Notes under the pieces: generated by a model
What the model saw: the letters and a program-made list of their open reading frames with translations, nothing else
The model's database searches: none
What the model was told of the DNA's origin: nothing
In this document: positions 1-7,644 of the stretch, piece by piece
Layout: each line of letters begins with the position of its first letter
Numbering within the stretch: position 1 is the stretch's first letter
Virus record (IMG/VR): IMGVR_UViG_3300023096_000017
Span: 1-25,033 of that record
Strand: one strand, 5' to 3'
DNA: 25,033 nucleotides
Origin: a virus
Program-made: the position numbers and the translations under genes

Positions 1-1
1 T

Positions 2-1321
2 CGTCTCATCTTTGAAGGGAAAGACGAAGTAGCCGTCAAATTTTTCCAAGAAAATTTATTAATGCATGAGCAACAGCTCAAGCAAGATTTTTGGTGGTCT
101 GTTTATAATGGTTACGGGGTTGAGCAAATTATTTATGACCCGGATCGATCGTGCAAAGTAATTGGATTTCAAAAAGAAGAGTTCTGGCGCTTTGAGCCAA
201 TGCAAGATCTCATTCATGTGAAGCTTCTTTATACGAGCAACATGAATTTGATGAACAAAGTAATGCCTTACGGGAAATTTGTTCTAACGACCAACAATGG
301 AACTTATTTCAATCCATCAGGCGATCCAATGGCTGAGCGTCTTATTCAACCTTGGATTTTCAGATGCAATGGTTGGGACCTATGGATGGACTTTGCAAAA
401 AGATTCGCCAATGGTTTCATGCACGCCAAGATTGAAGACGGATCTAAAAAGAGTGAAGTACGAGTAGAGCTCGAAAAAGCTGCTAAGTCTGCAATCATTG
501 TTACCGATAAAGAGTCAGACCTAAATATGATTCAGGTATCTAGAGATTCTTCTCTCTACTCTATGATTGATGACAAGACAGTGGCTAGTATGCAGAAAGT
601 TATTTTGGGTGAGACCCAAACATCTGACATGCAGGCCAGAGGTTCAAGTGCATCAGCTGGCGTTCACAATGAAGTGAGATTAGAAAAAACTAGAGCTGAT
701 ATTCGTCTTATTGAAAAATCTTTGGATGAAACAATGAGGCAAATAGCAGCGGTATGCGGTATGGATGTGGCATCTATACCCAGAGCCAAGCTTATTTACG
801 ATCCTGGTTTAAATTCAGAATTGGCTTTACGGGATGCTACTTTGAAAACAGTTGGCGTTGAATTTAATAAAAAGTATTTCGTTAATAACTACGGACTTAG
901 AGACGATGAATTTGAAGTTGTTCAGCCTCAGCAATCATCTGGGGGATTCTTTAAGTCTGAAAAAAAAAGCCTATTTTTAAAGCCTGATGATGTTAAGGGA
1001 TATATAGGTGCACCTGAAAAATGCGGGGACTGTAGATCAATTGAGCTTGCACCATCAGTAGCGCGTAAGGACGCAAGGCAAGAAACTGAAAAAGAAGACG
1101 CGGTTGCTTTCTTAACCAGAAATGGAGAGCCGCCTATTAACATAGATGATTTGCTTTCTGCCATTAACCTTTCATCCAGTACCAAAGAGCTTGATGCTAA
1201 CTTAAATGCTTTGTTTGAAAATAGGTCTACATCTTTTGTCGATACTCTTACCGACACATTATATTACTCTGCTACCAAAGGTGCCCTGCTCGGAAATCCC
1301 GAAAAGTTAGAGGCTGAATAA
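2..1321 (+). CDS. Portal protein, Mu gp29/DUF935 type (5' end outside window)
   Basis: The frame is open from the first full codon of the window, so the gene starts upstream; the first ATG inside the window is at position 62, but 20 further codons before it read as normal coding sequence. Counting from that ATG, residues 181-206 hold an ILGETQTSD motif followed by a Gly/Ser/Ala stretch and VHNEVR, the hallmark of Mu gp29-like (DUF935) portal proteins. Portals form the dodecameric ring at one capsid vertex through which DNA is packaged and to which the tail attaches. The stop overlaps the start of the next gene by one base (TAATG), so the two are probably translationally coupled. The next genes (gpF-like, protease, capsid) are in the order known from Mu-type head clusters. 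Family assignment is firm; the missing N-terminus cannot be judged. Confidence 0.9.
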   Translation, partial: RLIFEGKDEVAVKFFQENLLMHEQQLKQDFWWSVYNGYGVEQIIYDPDRSCKVIGFQKEEFWRFEPMQDLIHVKLLYTSNMNLMNKVMPYGKFVLTTNNGTYFNPSGDPMAERLIQPWIFRCNGWDLWMDFAKRFANGFMHAKIEDGSKKSEVRVELEKAAKSAIIVTDKESDLNMIQVSRDSSLYSMIDDKTVASMQKVILGETQTSDMQARGSSASAGVHNEVRLEKTRADIRLIEKSLDETMRQIAAVCGMDVASIPRAKLIYDPGLNSELALRDATLKTVGVEFNKKYFVNNYGLRDDEFEVVQPQQSSGGFFKSEKKSLFLKPDDVKGYIGAPEKCGDCRSIELAPSVARKDARQETEKEDAVAFLTRNGEPPINIDDLLSAINLSSSTKELDANLNALFENRSTSFVDTLTDTLYYSATKGALLGNPEKLEAE

Positions 1322-2049
1322 TGAAAAAGAAAGATGTAGACCTAGTCAATTCAGTTGCTCGAATAAAGAACCGAGTCGCAGTTGATGAGTATTATTATGC
1401 CGAGTTACCACAAGCGATTCGTTCTTTAGCTTTTACTGTTTCCAATCTTGAGAGTCTTAGAACTATTGAAATGGTTAAAAGATCGTTAGATAATGCAATT
1501 GAAAGTGGAGCTTCTTTTAATTCATGGAAAGATAACCTAGACCAACAAGCATTAAAAAATCTTTCGGATGCGAGATTAGAAACTGTCTATAGGACTAACG
1601 TCCATAGCGTATACAATCAATCCGCGCGATTCAATTCATACACATCAGGCGTCACTCCATACTTAATGTATACGGCAGTGGGTGATGAAAGAACTAGACC
1701 AGAGCACATGAAACTGGACGGCGTAATTAAGAGAGCTGATTCTGCTTTTTGGGATGAATACACTCCGCCTCTTGGATTCAATTGTCGCTGTGGCGTGATA
1801 CCAATGTCTAAAGATGACGCTGATGAAATGGGTATTAGTAAGCGCTCTAACGATTCGTTTCCAGAGCCAGAAGAAGGTTTTGGTAAAAGTAAAATGGGTG
1901 ATGTTTTGTCTTCAGTTAATAAGGAAGCAGAGAAAGCTATAGATAATATGCCGAAGTCTTCGCTCAAAGATAAATTCAAAGAGTCACAAGATAATATAAA
2001 ATCGCTTGTTGACATATGGTTTGACAAAAACAAGAATATTTTTGAGTAA
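1321..2049 (+). CDS. Minor head protein, Mu gpF-like (SPP1 gp7 family)
   Basis: A 242-residue protein with the conserved core of the Phage_Mu_F/SPP1 gp7 family. There is an LETVYRTN segment near residue 87, then DERTRPEHMKLDG, a FWDEYTPP stretch, and a FNCRC motif with paired cysteines around residue 155. Members of this family are minor head proteins that associate with the portal and help head morphogenesis or early DNA ejection. It is shorter than Mu gpF, and the C-terminal third is charged and low in conserved motifs. The start ATG shares its A with the stop of the portal gene, which argues for translational coupling. A gene of this type directly after a gp29-like portal is the standard arrangement. 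Confidence 0.88.
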   Translation: MKKKDVDLVNSVARIKNRVAVDEYYYAELPQAIRSLAFTVSNLESLRTIEMVKRSLDNAIESGASFNSWKDNLDQQALKNLSDARLETVYRTNVHSVYNQSARFNSYTSGVTPYLMYTAVGDERTRPEHMKLDGVIKRADSAFWDEYTPPLGFNCRCGVIPMSKDDADEMGISKRSNDSFPEPEEGFGKSKMGDVLSSVNKEAEKAIDNMPKSSLKDKFKESQDNIKSLVDIWFDKNKNIFE

Positions 2050-2057
2050 GGAAACAA

Positions 2058-3077
2058 ATGAATAAGATTTTTTTAAAGAAATCATTTGCTCTTGATAAAG
2101 AAGAGGATGGAACCATTAAGGGTGACATCTCTGGCATTGCGTATAGCGGATCAATTATTGCGGATCACTTTCCTTTCGAAAATCTTATCATCGATGTGTC
2201 TACATTAACCGTAGCAAAAATAAAAACTCCAATCTTTAGAGACCATTTCGACGATAAAGTAGCAGGACATGGTCTAGTTACCATTGAAGGCAATACAGTT
2301 TTGATTGATGGTAAGATTTCTAAACGCAGTCAATACGGAAAAGAAATCATTGATCTTTCTGAAGACGGTTTCGAATGGCAAATGTCTATGGGTATTTACG
2401 GCGGTGAATACGAAGAAATTGAAGACACCGAAGTTAATGGAATTATGGTTGATAGAGGTGTTGCACTTAGAAATGGCACAATAAGAGAAGTATCTGTATG
2501 TGCCTTGGGTGCAGACGGAAATACAAGCGCTGAAATTTTTAGTAAAAAAGAAAAAAAGGATGTATTTATGCTTACAAAAGAACAATGGGTTAAGCTTGCT
2601 TGCGGATGTGGTGGCGATAAAAACACTACTCCTGATGAACTTGAATCTAAATTCGCTGCCTCTCAAGAAGAGATCGATGAGAAACAAGCTGAAGTAGATG
2701 AGCTTAAGAAAAAGTTAGCTGAGGCTGAAGCTGCTTTAGAAAAAATCAAAGAAGAAGAAGAGTCTGAAGCTCGTGAAGAACAATTAAAAGCTGCTGTTGA
2801 ATCAAAAGGCTTAGAGCTTTCTGTTGAAAAAATTAAATCAGCTGCAAAATCTAAAGATTCTACTGCAATGTTGTTGTCATTCATTGGCGACATGAAAAAA
2901 GTTGAGACGTCTAATAAAATTGACAAATCATTTGCTGAAAAACTAAATCTTGGTGATGCTTCTTCTATGCGCGGAAAAGATGATGCTGAAGCAATCCGCT
3001 TGAAAGCAAACGCTATGGTTAAATCCGGCGAAGCTTCAAATTTTCTAGACGCAATTAATAAATTGAAAGGAACATAA
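2058..3077 (+). CDS. Prohead protease fused to scaffold domain
   Basis: A 339-residue protein in two parts. Residues 1-165 look like a herpesvirus/HK97-type prohead protease: FRDHFDDKVAGHG gives candidate catalytic His63, QMSMG gives candidate Ser110, and REVSVCALGADGNT near 143-156 matches the strand that follows the active-site Ser in this fold. Residues 170-339 are highly charged, with a heptad-like coiled coil at about 195-240, as expected for an internal scaffold. The role would be to guide capsid assembly and then degrade the scaffold. The arrangement resembles lambda C/Nu3 and Mu I/Z, where the scaffold is also made separately from an internal start; such a start is present here (separate entry). 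An AAGGA ribosome site precedes the ATG. The catalytic residue assignment comes from motif position only. Confidence 0.83.
   Translation: MNKIFLKKSFALDKEEDGTIKGDISGIAYSGSIIADHFPFENLIIDVSTLTVAKIKTPIFRDHFDDKVAGHGLVTIEGNTVLIDGKISKRSQYGKEIIDLSEDGFEWQMSMGIYGGEYEEIEDTEVNGIMVDRGVALRNGTIREVSVCALGADGNTSAEIFSKKEKKDVFMLTKEQWVKLACGCGGDKNTTPDELESKFAASQEEIDEKQAEVDELKKKLAEAEAALEKIKEEEESEAREEQLKAAVESKGLELSVEKIKSAAKSKDSTAMLLSFIGDMKKVETSNKIDKSFAEKLNLGDASSMRGKDDAEAIRLKANAMVKSGEASNFLDAINKLKGT
2568..3077 (+). CDS. Nested scaffold protein from an internal in-frame start
   Basis: Inside the protease-scaffold gene, AAGGA at 2556-2560 lies seven bases before an ATG at 2568 that is in the same frame (codon 171). Translation from it would give a 169-residue protein made only of the charged coiled-coil part, exactly at the boundary where protease motifs end. 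In lambda (Nu3 inside C) and Mu (Z inside I) the scaffold is made this way in excess over the protease fusion. The ribosome site and frame are visible in the sequence; that it is used is inference. The short N-terminal part contains a CGCGG stretch that could bind metal or form disulfides. Confidence 0.62.
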   Translation: MLTKEQWVKLACGCGGDKNTTPDELESKFAASQEEIDEKQAEVDELKKKLAEAEAALEKIKEEEESEAREEQLKAAVESKGLELSVEKIKSAAKSKDSTAMLLSFIGDMKKVETSNKIDKSFAEKLNLGDASSMRGKDDAEAIRLKANAMVKSGEASNFLDAINKLKGT

Positions 3078-3078
3078 T

Positions 3079-3471
3079 ATGTCTTACAGAATTCCAGGTA
3101 TCATTAACGCCGTTTCTAAAGCTCCTGCATTGACAACTGGCGAGCGCCTTGTGGGGCAGCTTGTTCACTTAAATGCTCTTGGGCAAGGATCTTTAACTGC
3201 ATCTGCAATTCACTTCCCAATCACTGAATACTTTAATGCTGCTCAAGGTGACTCGGCTTTTGCCGCTCAAATGACAGGCGTTGCAATGGTATGGGTTGAG
3301 GATTTCACAAGCATCGTGCCTGGATCGCCTCTTAAAGCTGGAGCAACTGGTTTGGGTGCTGATTTGGCTTCAGCAGGTGAAGCTTTCTTTGGTCATGCTT
3401 TGGCGCCTGCCACTGTTAACGGTCAGCTTATCCCTGTATTGCTCACTAAGGGCAATGTTGAAGCAGCTTAA
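3079..3471 (+). CDS. Small capsid decoration (head stabilising) protein
   Basis: A 130-residue protein rich in Ala, Gly and Thr with predicted short beta strands, starting one base after the stop of the protease-scaffold gene. Its place between the scaffold and the major capsid gene is where decoration or cement proteins lie (lambda gpD position, or the DUF2190-like beta-barrel proteins of Mu-type heads). The stretch GLGADLASAGEAFFGHAL followed by hydrophobic LIPVLL fits that class, in which such segments form a small barrel bound at capsid three-fold axes. No catalytic motif is visible. The assignment rests on position and general character, not on a decisive motif. Confidence 0.6.
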   Translation: MSYRIPGIINAVSKAPALTTGERLVGQLVHLNALGQGSLTASAIHFPITEYFNAAQGDSAFAAQMTGVAMVWVEDFTSIVPGSPLKAGATGLGADLASAGEAFFGHALAPATVNGQLIPVLLTKGNVEAA

Positions 3472-3483
3472 TTTTAATTAAAA

Positions 3484-3490
3484 GGAGTTT
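3484..3490 (+). promoter_or_regulatory. Strong ribosome binding site of the major capsid gene
   Basis: AAAGGAGTT lies in the AT-rich 24-base gap before the capsid ATG at 3496. It is among the best Shine-Dalgarno matches of the head operon, as expected for the most abundant virion protein. No promoter or terminator is evident in the gap, so the extra expression is probably set at translation. Confidence 0.55.
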
Positions 3491-3495
3491 ATAAA

Positions 3496-4467
3496 ATGGC
3501 AACAAATTTTCCACGTCAGGCAATCGCAACGGCTATCGTTCAAGAAGCTTCTCTGAAGACTTCTGGCTTAGTCGCCGATTGTATTTTCCCTAGAGTTCAG
3601 ACACCTTGTTTTTTCGAGTACATCGATTGGACAGATGCTAACAACATTCAATTGGTTGATGACGCAGTTACTTGCAAAAGTGATGTTAAAGAAGTTGATC
3701 CTGAGGCTTTCAAATTGGTTTCAGGTAAAGTTAAAGATCATGCTTTGACTCAATCTTTGGGTGACTGTTGCGTTTCTCTTTGTGGTGGCGAAAATCTTGC
3801 TGCTCGAAAAGAGCAAGGTAAAACAGTTCAATTGATGAATCGTTTGCTTATCAATCGTGAGCGAGAGGCCGTAGCCCTTGCTACTACCGAATCGTTTTAC
3901 ACGCCTGGTACTGGCGCTCCAGATGGTGTTAAATCAAATGAAGCTACGATGTGGTCTTTGACCCCAACAAACTTCAATGATCCTAACTTTGCATTGCTTA
4001 AGTATTTCCAAAATATCCAAGTTGGAAATAAGCGCACTGGACGCCGCACTAAAGCAGTTATGAGCCAAGCAAAGCTAAATGCTTTCACTTCGCATCCTAA
4101 CTTTTTAGGTGCTGGTTGCATCGTGGATCCTGTTACTACCAAAGACAAAGTAGCAGCTTTGTTGGGTGTTAATGAGATTTGTGTTGCCGATTCTTATTAT
4201 AATTCAGCGCTTGGAAGTACTCCGACATTCACTAGCTTGTGGCCTGATGAGTACATTCTTTTTACTTCTTCTTACGAATTGCTAACTGCAGAAGACCAAC
4301 AAGTTGGATTCGGTTTTACCGCATACGACAAAGGTTTCCGAGTTAACAACTATAAAAAAGAAGAAAAAGGTCCAGATGACGGTGTTCAAATGCAAAAAAT
4401 GGCACACGATCTTACACCGATCGTTATGACATATCTTGCTGCTACACTTGTTAAGATCACCGCTTAG
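3496..4467 (+). CDS. Major capsid protein (probable HK97 fold)
   Basis: A 323-residue protein in the capsid position, preceded by a strong ribosome site. The N-terminus (residues 1-60) has a VADCIFPRVQT segment as seen in lambda gpE- or Mu gpT-like capsid proteins. A long central helix region around residues 108-128 contains LLINREREAVALAT, followed by an NFNDPNFALLKYFQN stretch, and the C-terminal part has strands ending in TPIVMTYLAATLVKITA. About 300-350 residues is the usual length for this class. An internal GDCCVSLCGG cluster near residue 92 is unusual for a cytoplasmically assembled capsid. HK97 fold is inferred from family resemblance and genomic position rather than a diagnostic motif. 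Confidence 0.82.
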   Translation: MATNFPRQAIATAIVQEASLKTSGLVADCIFPRVQTPCFFEYIDWTDANNIQLVDDAVTCKSDVKEVDPEAFKLVSGKVKDHALTQSLGDCCVSLCGGENLAARKEQGKTVQLMNRLLINREREAVALATTESFYTPGTGAPDGVKSNEATMWSLTPTNFNDPNFALLKYFQNIQVGNKRTGRRTKAVMSQAKLNAFTSHPNFLGAGCIVDPVTTKDKVAALLGVNEICVADSYYNSALGSTPTFTSLWPDEYILFTSSYELLTAEDQQVGFGFTAYDKGFRVNNYKKEEKGPDDGVQMQKMAHDLTPIVMTYLAATLVKITA

Positions 4468-4473
4468 GAATTT

Positions 4474-4659
4474 ATGAAAATTATTAGAGCAAGCCGGGAC
4501 GTTTACGTTCCGGTTAACCCTGAACAACCAGATAAGAATTCAATGAGGCTTGTTCACAAAAATTTGCTTGCTATCATTCCAGAAGAATTTGAATTGCCAG
4601 AGGATTCATATATTGACCTCGGAAAGTTCAATTTAAAAAAGACAGATAAGAAGCAATAA
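4474..4659 (+). CDS. Small protein of unknown function after the capsid gene
   Basis: A 61-residue ORF starting six bases after the capsid stop, with TAGGA as a possible ribosome site overlapping that stop. It reads as real coding sequence: charged, Pro-containing N-terminal half and a Lys-rich C-terminus, with no hydrophobic segment and no Cys. Small proteins at this place in Mu-like head operons are often uncharacterised or linked to the head-tail connector. No family is recognised. Confidence 0.6.
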   Translation: MKIIRASRDVYVPVNPEQPDKNSMRLVHKNLLAIIPEEFELPEDSYIDLGKFNLKKTDKKQ

Positions 4660-4678
4660 CATCACATGAGGTTCCAAA

Positions 4679-5149
4679 ATGTATTACTGCGAACCTAGTT
4701 CTACATGGGCAACCGTTGATGATTTGTATTCAAGATTCGGCGATGAATATGTTGATAAACTTGCAATCAGAAGAATTTTTGATGTTGATTTAGACTCATA
4801 TGTTGCAGATGAATCAAGCGAAGGAAAGCTAAGGGTAATTACCTTAGCTCTTTGTGATTCAAAAGAACTTATAAAAAGAAAAATTTCCTGCCTATACAGT
4901 AATTATTTGATTCTAGATGACTACATTTTCCCTGGCATCAAGCAGTGGCATATTAAGATGACCATTGAGACTTTGAAAATTGGCGGTGATTGCATGGCAT
5001 GCGAATGCAATACTAGCCTAGACGAATATCTCAAGTGCGGTTCAATATGTACTGAAGATGGTGTTTGCCTTTCTAAAAATACAACTTTCATTGAAGTCTC
5101 TGAATCAAAATTTTGTTGTGAAAGACTGGGACGTTGCAAATGTTGCTAA
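4679..5149 (+). CDS. Head-tail connector, Mu gp36/DUF1320-like, with Cys-rich C-terminus
   Basis: A 156-residue protein. Residues 9-100 fit the gp36/DUF1320 pattern: a WATVDDLYSRFGDEYVDKL start, a helix ending ALCDSKELIKRKISC, and a YLILDDY turn. That family acts at the head-tail junction, and the position directly after the capsid gene agrees. The remaining 52 residues are odd: eleven Cys at 105, 108, 110, 120, 124, 130, 146, 147, 153, 155 and 156, ending in CKCC. Such density suggests metal binding or disulfide cross-linking in the mature particle. A GAGG ribosome site precedes the ATG. The stop lies inside the start region of the next gene, implying coupled translation. Confidence 0.65.
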   Translation: MYYCEPSSTWATVDDLYSRFGDEYVDKLAIRRIFDVDLDSYVADESSEGKLRVITLALCDSKELIKRKISCLYSNYLILDDYIFPGIKQWHIKMTIETLKIGGDCMACECNTSLDEYLKCGSICTEDGVCLSKNTTFIEVSESKFCCERLGRCKCC

Positions 5150-5646
5150 CGGATATTCCTTATTTGAATCCGATGTGGCGATGGTTGCGTGAAGACCCTT
5201 CTTTAAAAAGTGAATTCACAGATAAATCTTTTTTCATGCCACACTCAGATTTAATTTCTGCCACAGTTGAGGCGATGAAAAAAGACTGTCCAGCTCCAAG
5301 GGCTCTATGGATCTTGCCTCAAGATACGCTCGCGGGCGCGCGCAGGGAAGGGTGTCGATCGCCAGGCACTCATACGTTTTACATTCAGATCATCGTACAA
5401 TGCATAAGAGATACATTCCAAATCGTTAAACGTGACAATGAGGTTGTTCTTGAAGGGCAATTCATGGAACTTTGTGCTTTGAGAAAAAAAGTAAAAGACT
5501 CTGTCCTTGCTTTTGGTAATGACTATAAGAATAAAACGCCTGTAAAATTTGATAAGTTATATTGGGTTAAAGACACGATGTTGTATCCCTCAGGGGAGCA
5601 AAAGTTTTTGTCTACTGCTATACAGTTTGAAATTAATATTTATTAA
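5140..5646 (+). CDS. Probable tail terminator / tail completion protein
   Basis: A 168-residue protein located between the gp36-like connector and the tail tube genes, the usual place for a tail terminator or head-tail joining protein (lambda gpU or Mu gp37-like role: capping the tube and joining it to the head). A central segment with LWILPQDTLAG and a Thr/His/Tyr-rich strand TFYIQIIVQC is compatible with the alpha/beta fold of those proteins. I chose ATG 5140; a TTG two codons upstream at 5134 is also in frame. CTGGGA at 5125-5130 is the only ribosome-site-like sequence and is weak, so coupling to the overlapping upstream gene probably matters. The assignment is positional. Confidence 0.55.
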   Translation: MLLTDIPYLNPMWRWLREDPSLKSEFTDKSFFMPHSDLISATVEAMKKDCPAPRALWILPQDTLAGARREGCRSPGTHTFYIQIIVQCIRDTFQIVKRDNEVVLEGQFMELCALRKKVKDSVLAFGNDYKNKTPVKFDKLYWVKDTMLYPSGEQKFLSTAIQFEINIY

Positions 5647-5663
5647 GAAAAAGGAGCTATTAA

Positions 5664-6434
5664 ATGGCACATTCAGGACTTTGCTGCGGACTATACAGAG
5701 GAACATTTTATCTTAAAGATTTGTCTAGCCCAACGGCTCCTCTTCTTCCTGTTGGAAATGCCGAAGCAAATATTACTCAAGAGATCACGGAAATCACTCA
5801 GCCTAATTTTCAATCTCTTGGCGGTTCTGCTTGTAAAGTTGAATACACTGAGTCTGTTGGATTAGAGCTCACACTCCATTGCACCAATCCTGAAAATCTT
5901 GCGATCGCTTTCTTAGGTACTTCTAGTCAATTGGCTGGTGGTACCGTTACTGATGAGCTTCATCCAGTATACTCAGTTGATGAATTGATCCCTTTTGATT
6001 TTGTGGCCAATAGACAATCACCAATTGTTGTTACTGATGAAGACGGCACTACAACATATGTCGTTAATGAGGATTACATTCTTACAAATGCCGGCATTCA
6101 AATTATCGAAGACTCTTCAATTCCTGTCGATGGTTCTTTGATAGCTGTAAGCTATGTTTACGGCGCAAATTATAAATTGGATGCGCAGACTGTTGGCCAA
6201 AAAGAATTCGCGGTTGTTCTGGATGGATTCAATGTCGGTGAAGCGGGCGAAAGAGCGGTTGTTCTTAAGGCTTGGAAAGTAAAATTTGCTCCGGCTGAAT
6301 CATTTTCTCTTATCGCGGGCGAAGAATTTGCCAATGTAGTTATCAATGGCGAGATTCTTCGCGATGAGACTAAAGTTGTTGGATCAAAATTCTTCACAGT
6401 TGAATGGGGAGCTGCTACTTCTGGAGCATACTAA
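5664..6434 (+). CDS. Major tail tube protein, copy 1
   Basis: A 256-residue beta-rich protein behind an AAAGGAG ribosome site. It has the pattern of siphovirus tail tube proteins: an RGTFYLKD start, a VGLELTLHC strand, a DYILTNAGIQIIED segment followed by a VSYVYG strand, and a KVKFAPAESFSLIAGEEF stretch near the C-terminus. Tail tube subunits stack as hexameric rings around the tape measure protein. The next gene is a clear paralogue with the same landmarks in the same order, including a CC pair at residues 7-8. The following chaperone and tape measure genes confirm the context. Which copy forms the bulk of the tube cannot be decided; the stronger ribosome site here favours this one. Confidence 0.78.
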   Translation: MAHSGLCCGLYRGTFYLKDLSSPTAPLLPVGNAEANITQEITEITQPNFQSLGGSACKVEYTESVGLELTLHCTNPENLAIAFLGTSSQLAGGTVTDELHPVYSVDELIPFDFVANRQSPIVVTDEDGTTTYVVNEDYILTNAGIQIIEDSSIPVDGSLIAVSYVYGANYKLDAQTVGQKEFAVVLDGFNVGEAGERAVVLKAWKVKFAPAESFSLIAGEEFANVVINGEILRDETKVVGSKFFTVEWGAATSGAY

Positions 6435-6437
6435 TAA

Positions 6438-7244
6438 ATGGCAGAAAAAACCGAGTGCTGCGTCCTTACTAGGGGCGAGTTTTTCATTTCTGATAATTGT
6501 TCTGATGAGGGGGGCTGCGATGGTGGCCTCTCTGAGATCATTTGCAATACAGAAAAAGGGTTTAAAAAAGTAGGAAATGTTTCTTCTTGCGTTGTTGAAA
6601 TTACGTCTCAAATAATTGGCAAAGAAAACGAATACAATAAGACAACAAGTTTATGCGCACGCACACAAGTAACTGGAATAAATATTTCGATTACTTTCAA
6701 TTGCGCATCCAGAGCAAATTTATTCAGAGCTATGTATGCAGAAATTCCAGCTGTTGGATCAGGTCCAGCTACTCAAGATTTCTGCATTTCTGAATTGAAT
6801 GAAGACGATTTCTTTGTGTTTTCTAAAAAACTTGCAACCAAGGCCAGTGTTGTTGTGGGTTTATATGACCCCATGGGCAACCTCGTAAAGACTTTGGTTG
6901 AGGACTTAGATTATAGATATGAGCCATATGGCATTACCATTGCTCAAGAGATTGATATCGAAGACGCCAGCATACTTAAGCTGTCTTACAACTTTAATAC
7001 TGCTGGTTATTATGAAATTGATTTCTTATCTAAGTACCAAGGATACAAAACTCTATACTTCAAAGGTACCAATTACGATTCGGACGAAGGTACTATGTTT
7101 GACGCCGTATTCCACAAGGTACTTTTTGCTCCGATTAGTACCTTTGACTTGATAACAAGAGATGAGTTCCTTACTCTCACTCTTAGCGGATCCGTTGAGA
7201 AACAAAATGGCTCTTGGTTCACGCTCACTAAACAGGAGGCCTAA
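6438..7244 (+). CDS. Tail tube-like protein, copy 2 (paralogue)
   Basis: A 268-residue protein starting three bases after its paralogue. Shared landmarks are the CC pair at residues 7-8 followed by L-x-RG-x-F, a beta strand ending in a single Cys in the first third (FNCAS here, LHCTN in copy 1), a DYRYEPYGITI segment followed by a YNF strand, and HKVLFAPISTFDLITRDEF near the C-terminus. Overall similarity is visible but low, so the duplication is old. The N-terminal loop differs: it has a Cys/Gly/Asp-rich insert with more cysteines. It may form a second tube subunit, the tube end, or a specialised ring near the tip or neck. A GGAG at 6423-6426 is the likely ribosome site. Confidence 0.7.
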   Translation: MAEKTECCVLTRGEFFISDNCSDEGGCDGGLSEIICNTEKGFKKVGNVSSCVVEITSQIIGKENEYNKTTSLCARTQVTGINISITFNCASRANLFRAMYAEIPAVGSGPATQDFCISELNEDDFFVFSKKLATKASVVVGLYDPMGNLVKTLVEDLDYRYEPYGITIAQEIDIEDASILKLSYNFNTAGYYEIDFLSKYQGYKTLYFKGTNYDSDEGTMFDAVFHKVLFAPISTFDLITRDEFLTLTLSGSVEKQNGSWFTLTKQEA

Positions 7245-7245
7245 A

Positions 7246-7644
7246 TTGTCAGAAGACTTAAAGAATATTTTTTCAGAAGGTAGAGAGATTTCCATTGGGG
7301 ATCACAAGATTGTTATCAAGCAAATTGCTTTAGGAGACATACCAACAATTTTAGATATCGTTTCAAAAGTGTTTGAAGTAATGCCTAAAAATAAGCAAAA
7401 AGTCGGCGATATTAAAAAAGAAATTTTGGCTGCTGTATCAAAAGACTTCGATTCAATCCTAAAAGTTCTTTCTGTAACAACTGATCTTTCGTCTGAAAAC
7501 ATTTCACGACTAAATCTTGGCGCTACGGCTAAGATTGTTGAGGCTGTTATCAAGGATAATGTCGATTTTTTTCAAAGCCACGTCGTTCCAGCACTCCAGG
7601 AACTGGCGCAGAATCTAGCTGGTATGGGCAAATCCAAAAGTTAG
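7246..7644 (+). CDS. Tail assembly chaperone (gpG-like zero-frame product)
   Basis: The frame is open from further upstream, but AGGAGG at 7234-7239 sits six bases before a TTG at 7246, directly after the stop of the tail tube copy 2, and I take that as the start: 132 residues. The layout (REISIGDHKIVIKQI strands, helices, a Gly-Ala-rich turn, then VIKDNVDFF and VVPAL) fits chaperones encoded between tail tube and tape measure genes, which bind the tape measure protein before the tube polymerises. Its 3' part contains a T7 run and overlaps a -1 reading frame that continues to the tape measure gene (separate entry), the typical G/GT-type organisation. A start at an upstream ATG inside the previous gene is possible but lacks a ribosome site. 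Confidence 0.78.
   Translation: MSEDLKNIFSEGREISIGDHKIVIKQIALGDIPTILDIVSKVFEVMPKNKQKVGDIKKEILAAVSKDFDSILKVLSVTTDLSSENISRLNLGATAKIVEAVIKDNVDFFQSHVVPALQELAQNLAGMGKSKS

Noticed and set aside
2500-2697. 65-residue + strand open frame inside the protease-scaffold gene
   Set aside because: Out of frame with a well-supported gene, low complexity Leu-rich product, no independent ribosome site.
7635-7644. Possible frameshift site C AAA AGT just before the zero-frame stop of the chaperone
   Set aside because: It does not satisfy X XXY YYZ, and the -1 frame already looks coding well upstream of it, so the T7 run at 7566-7572 fits better.
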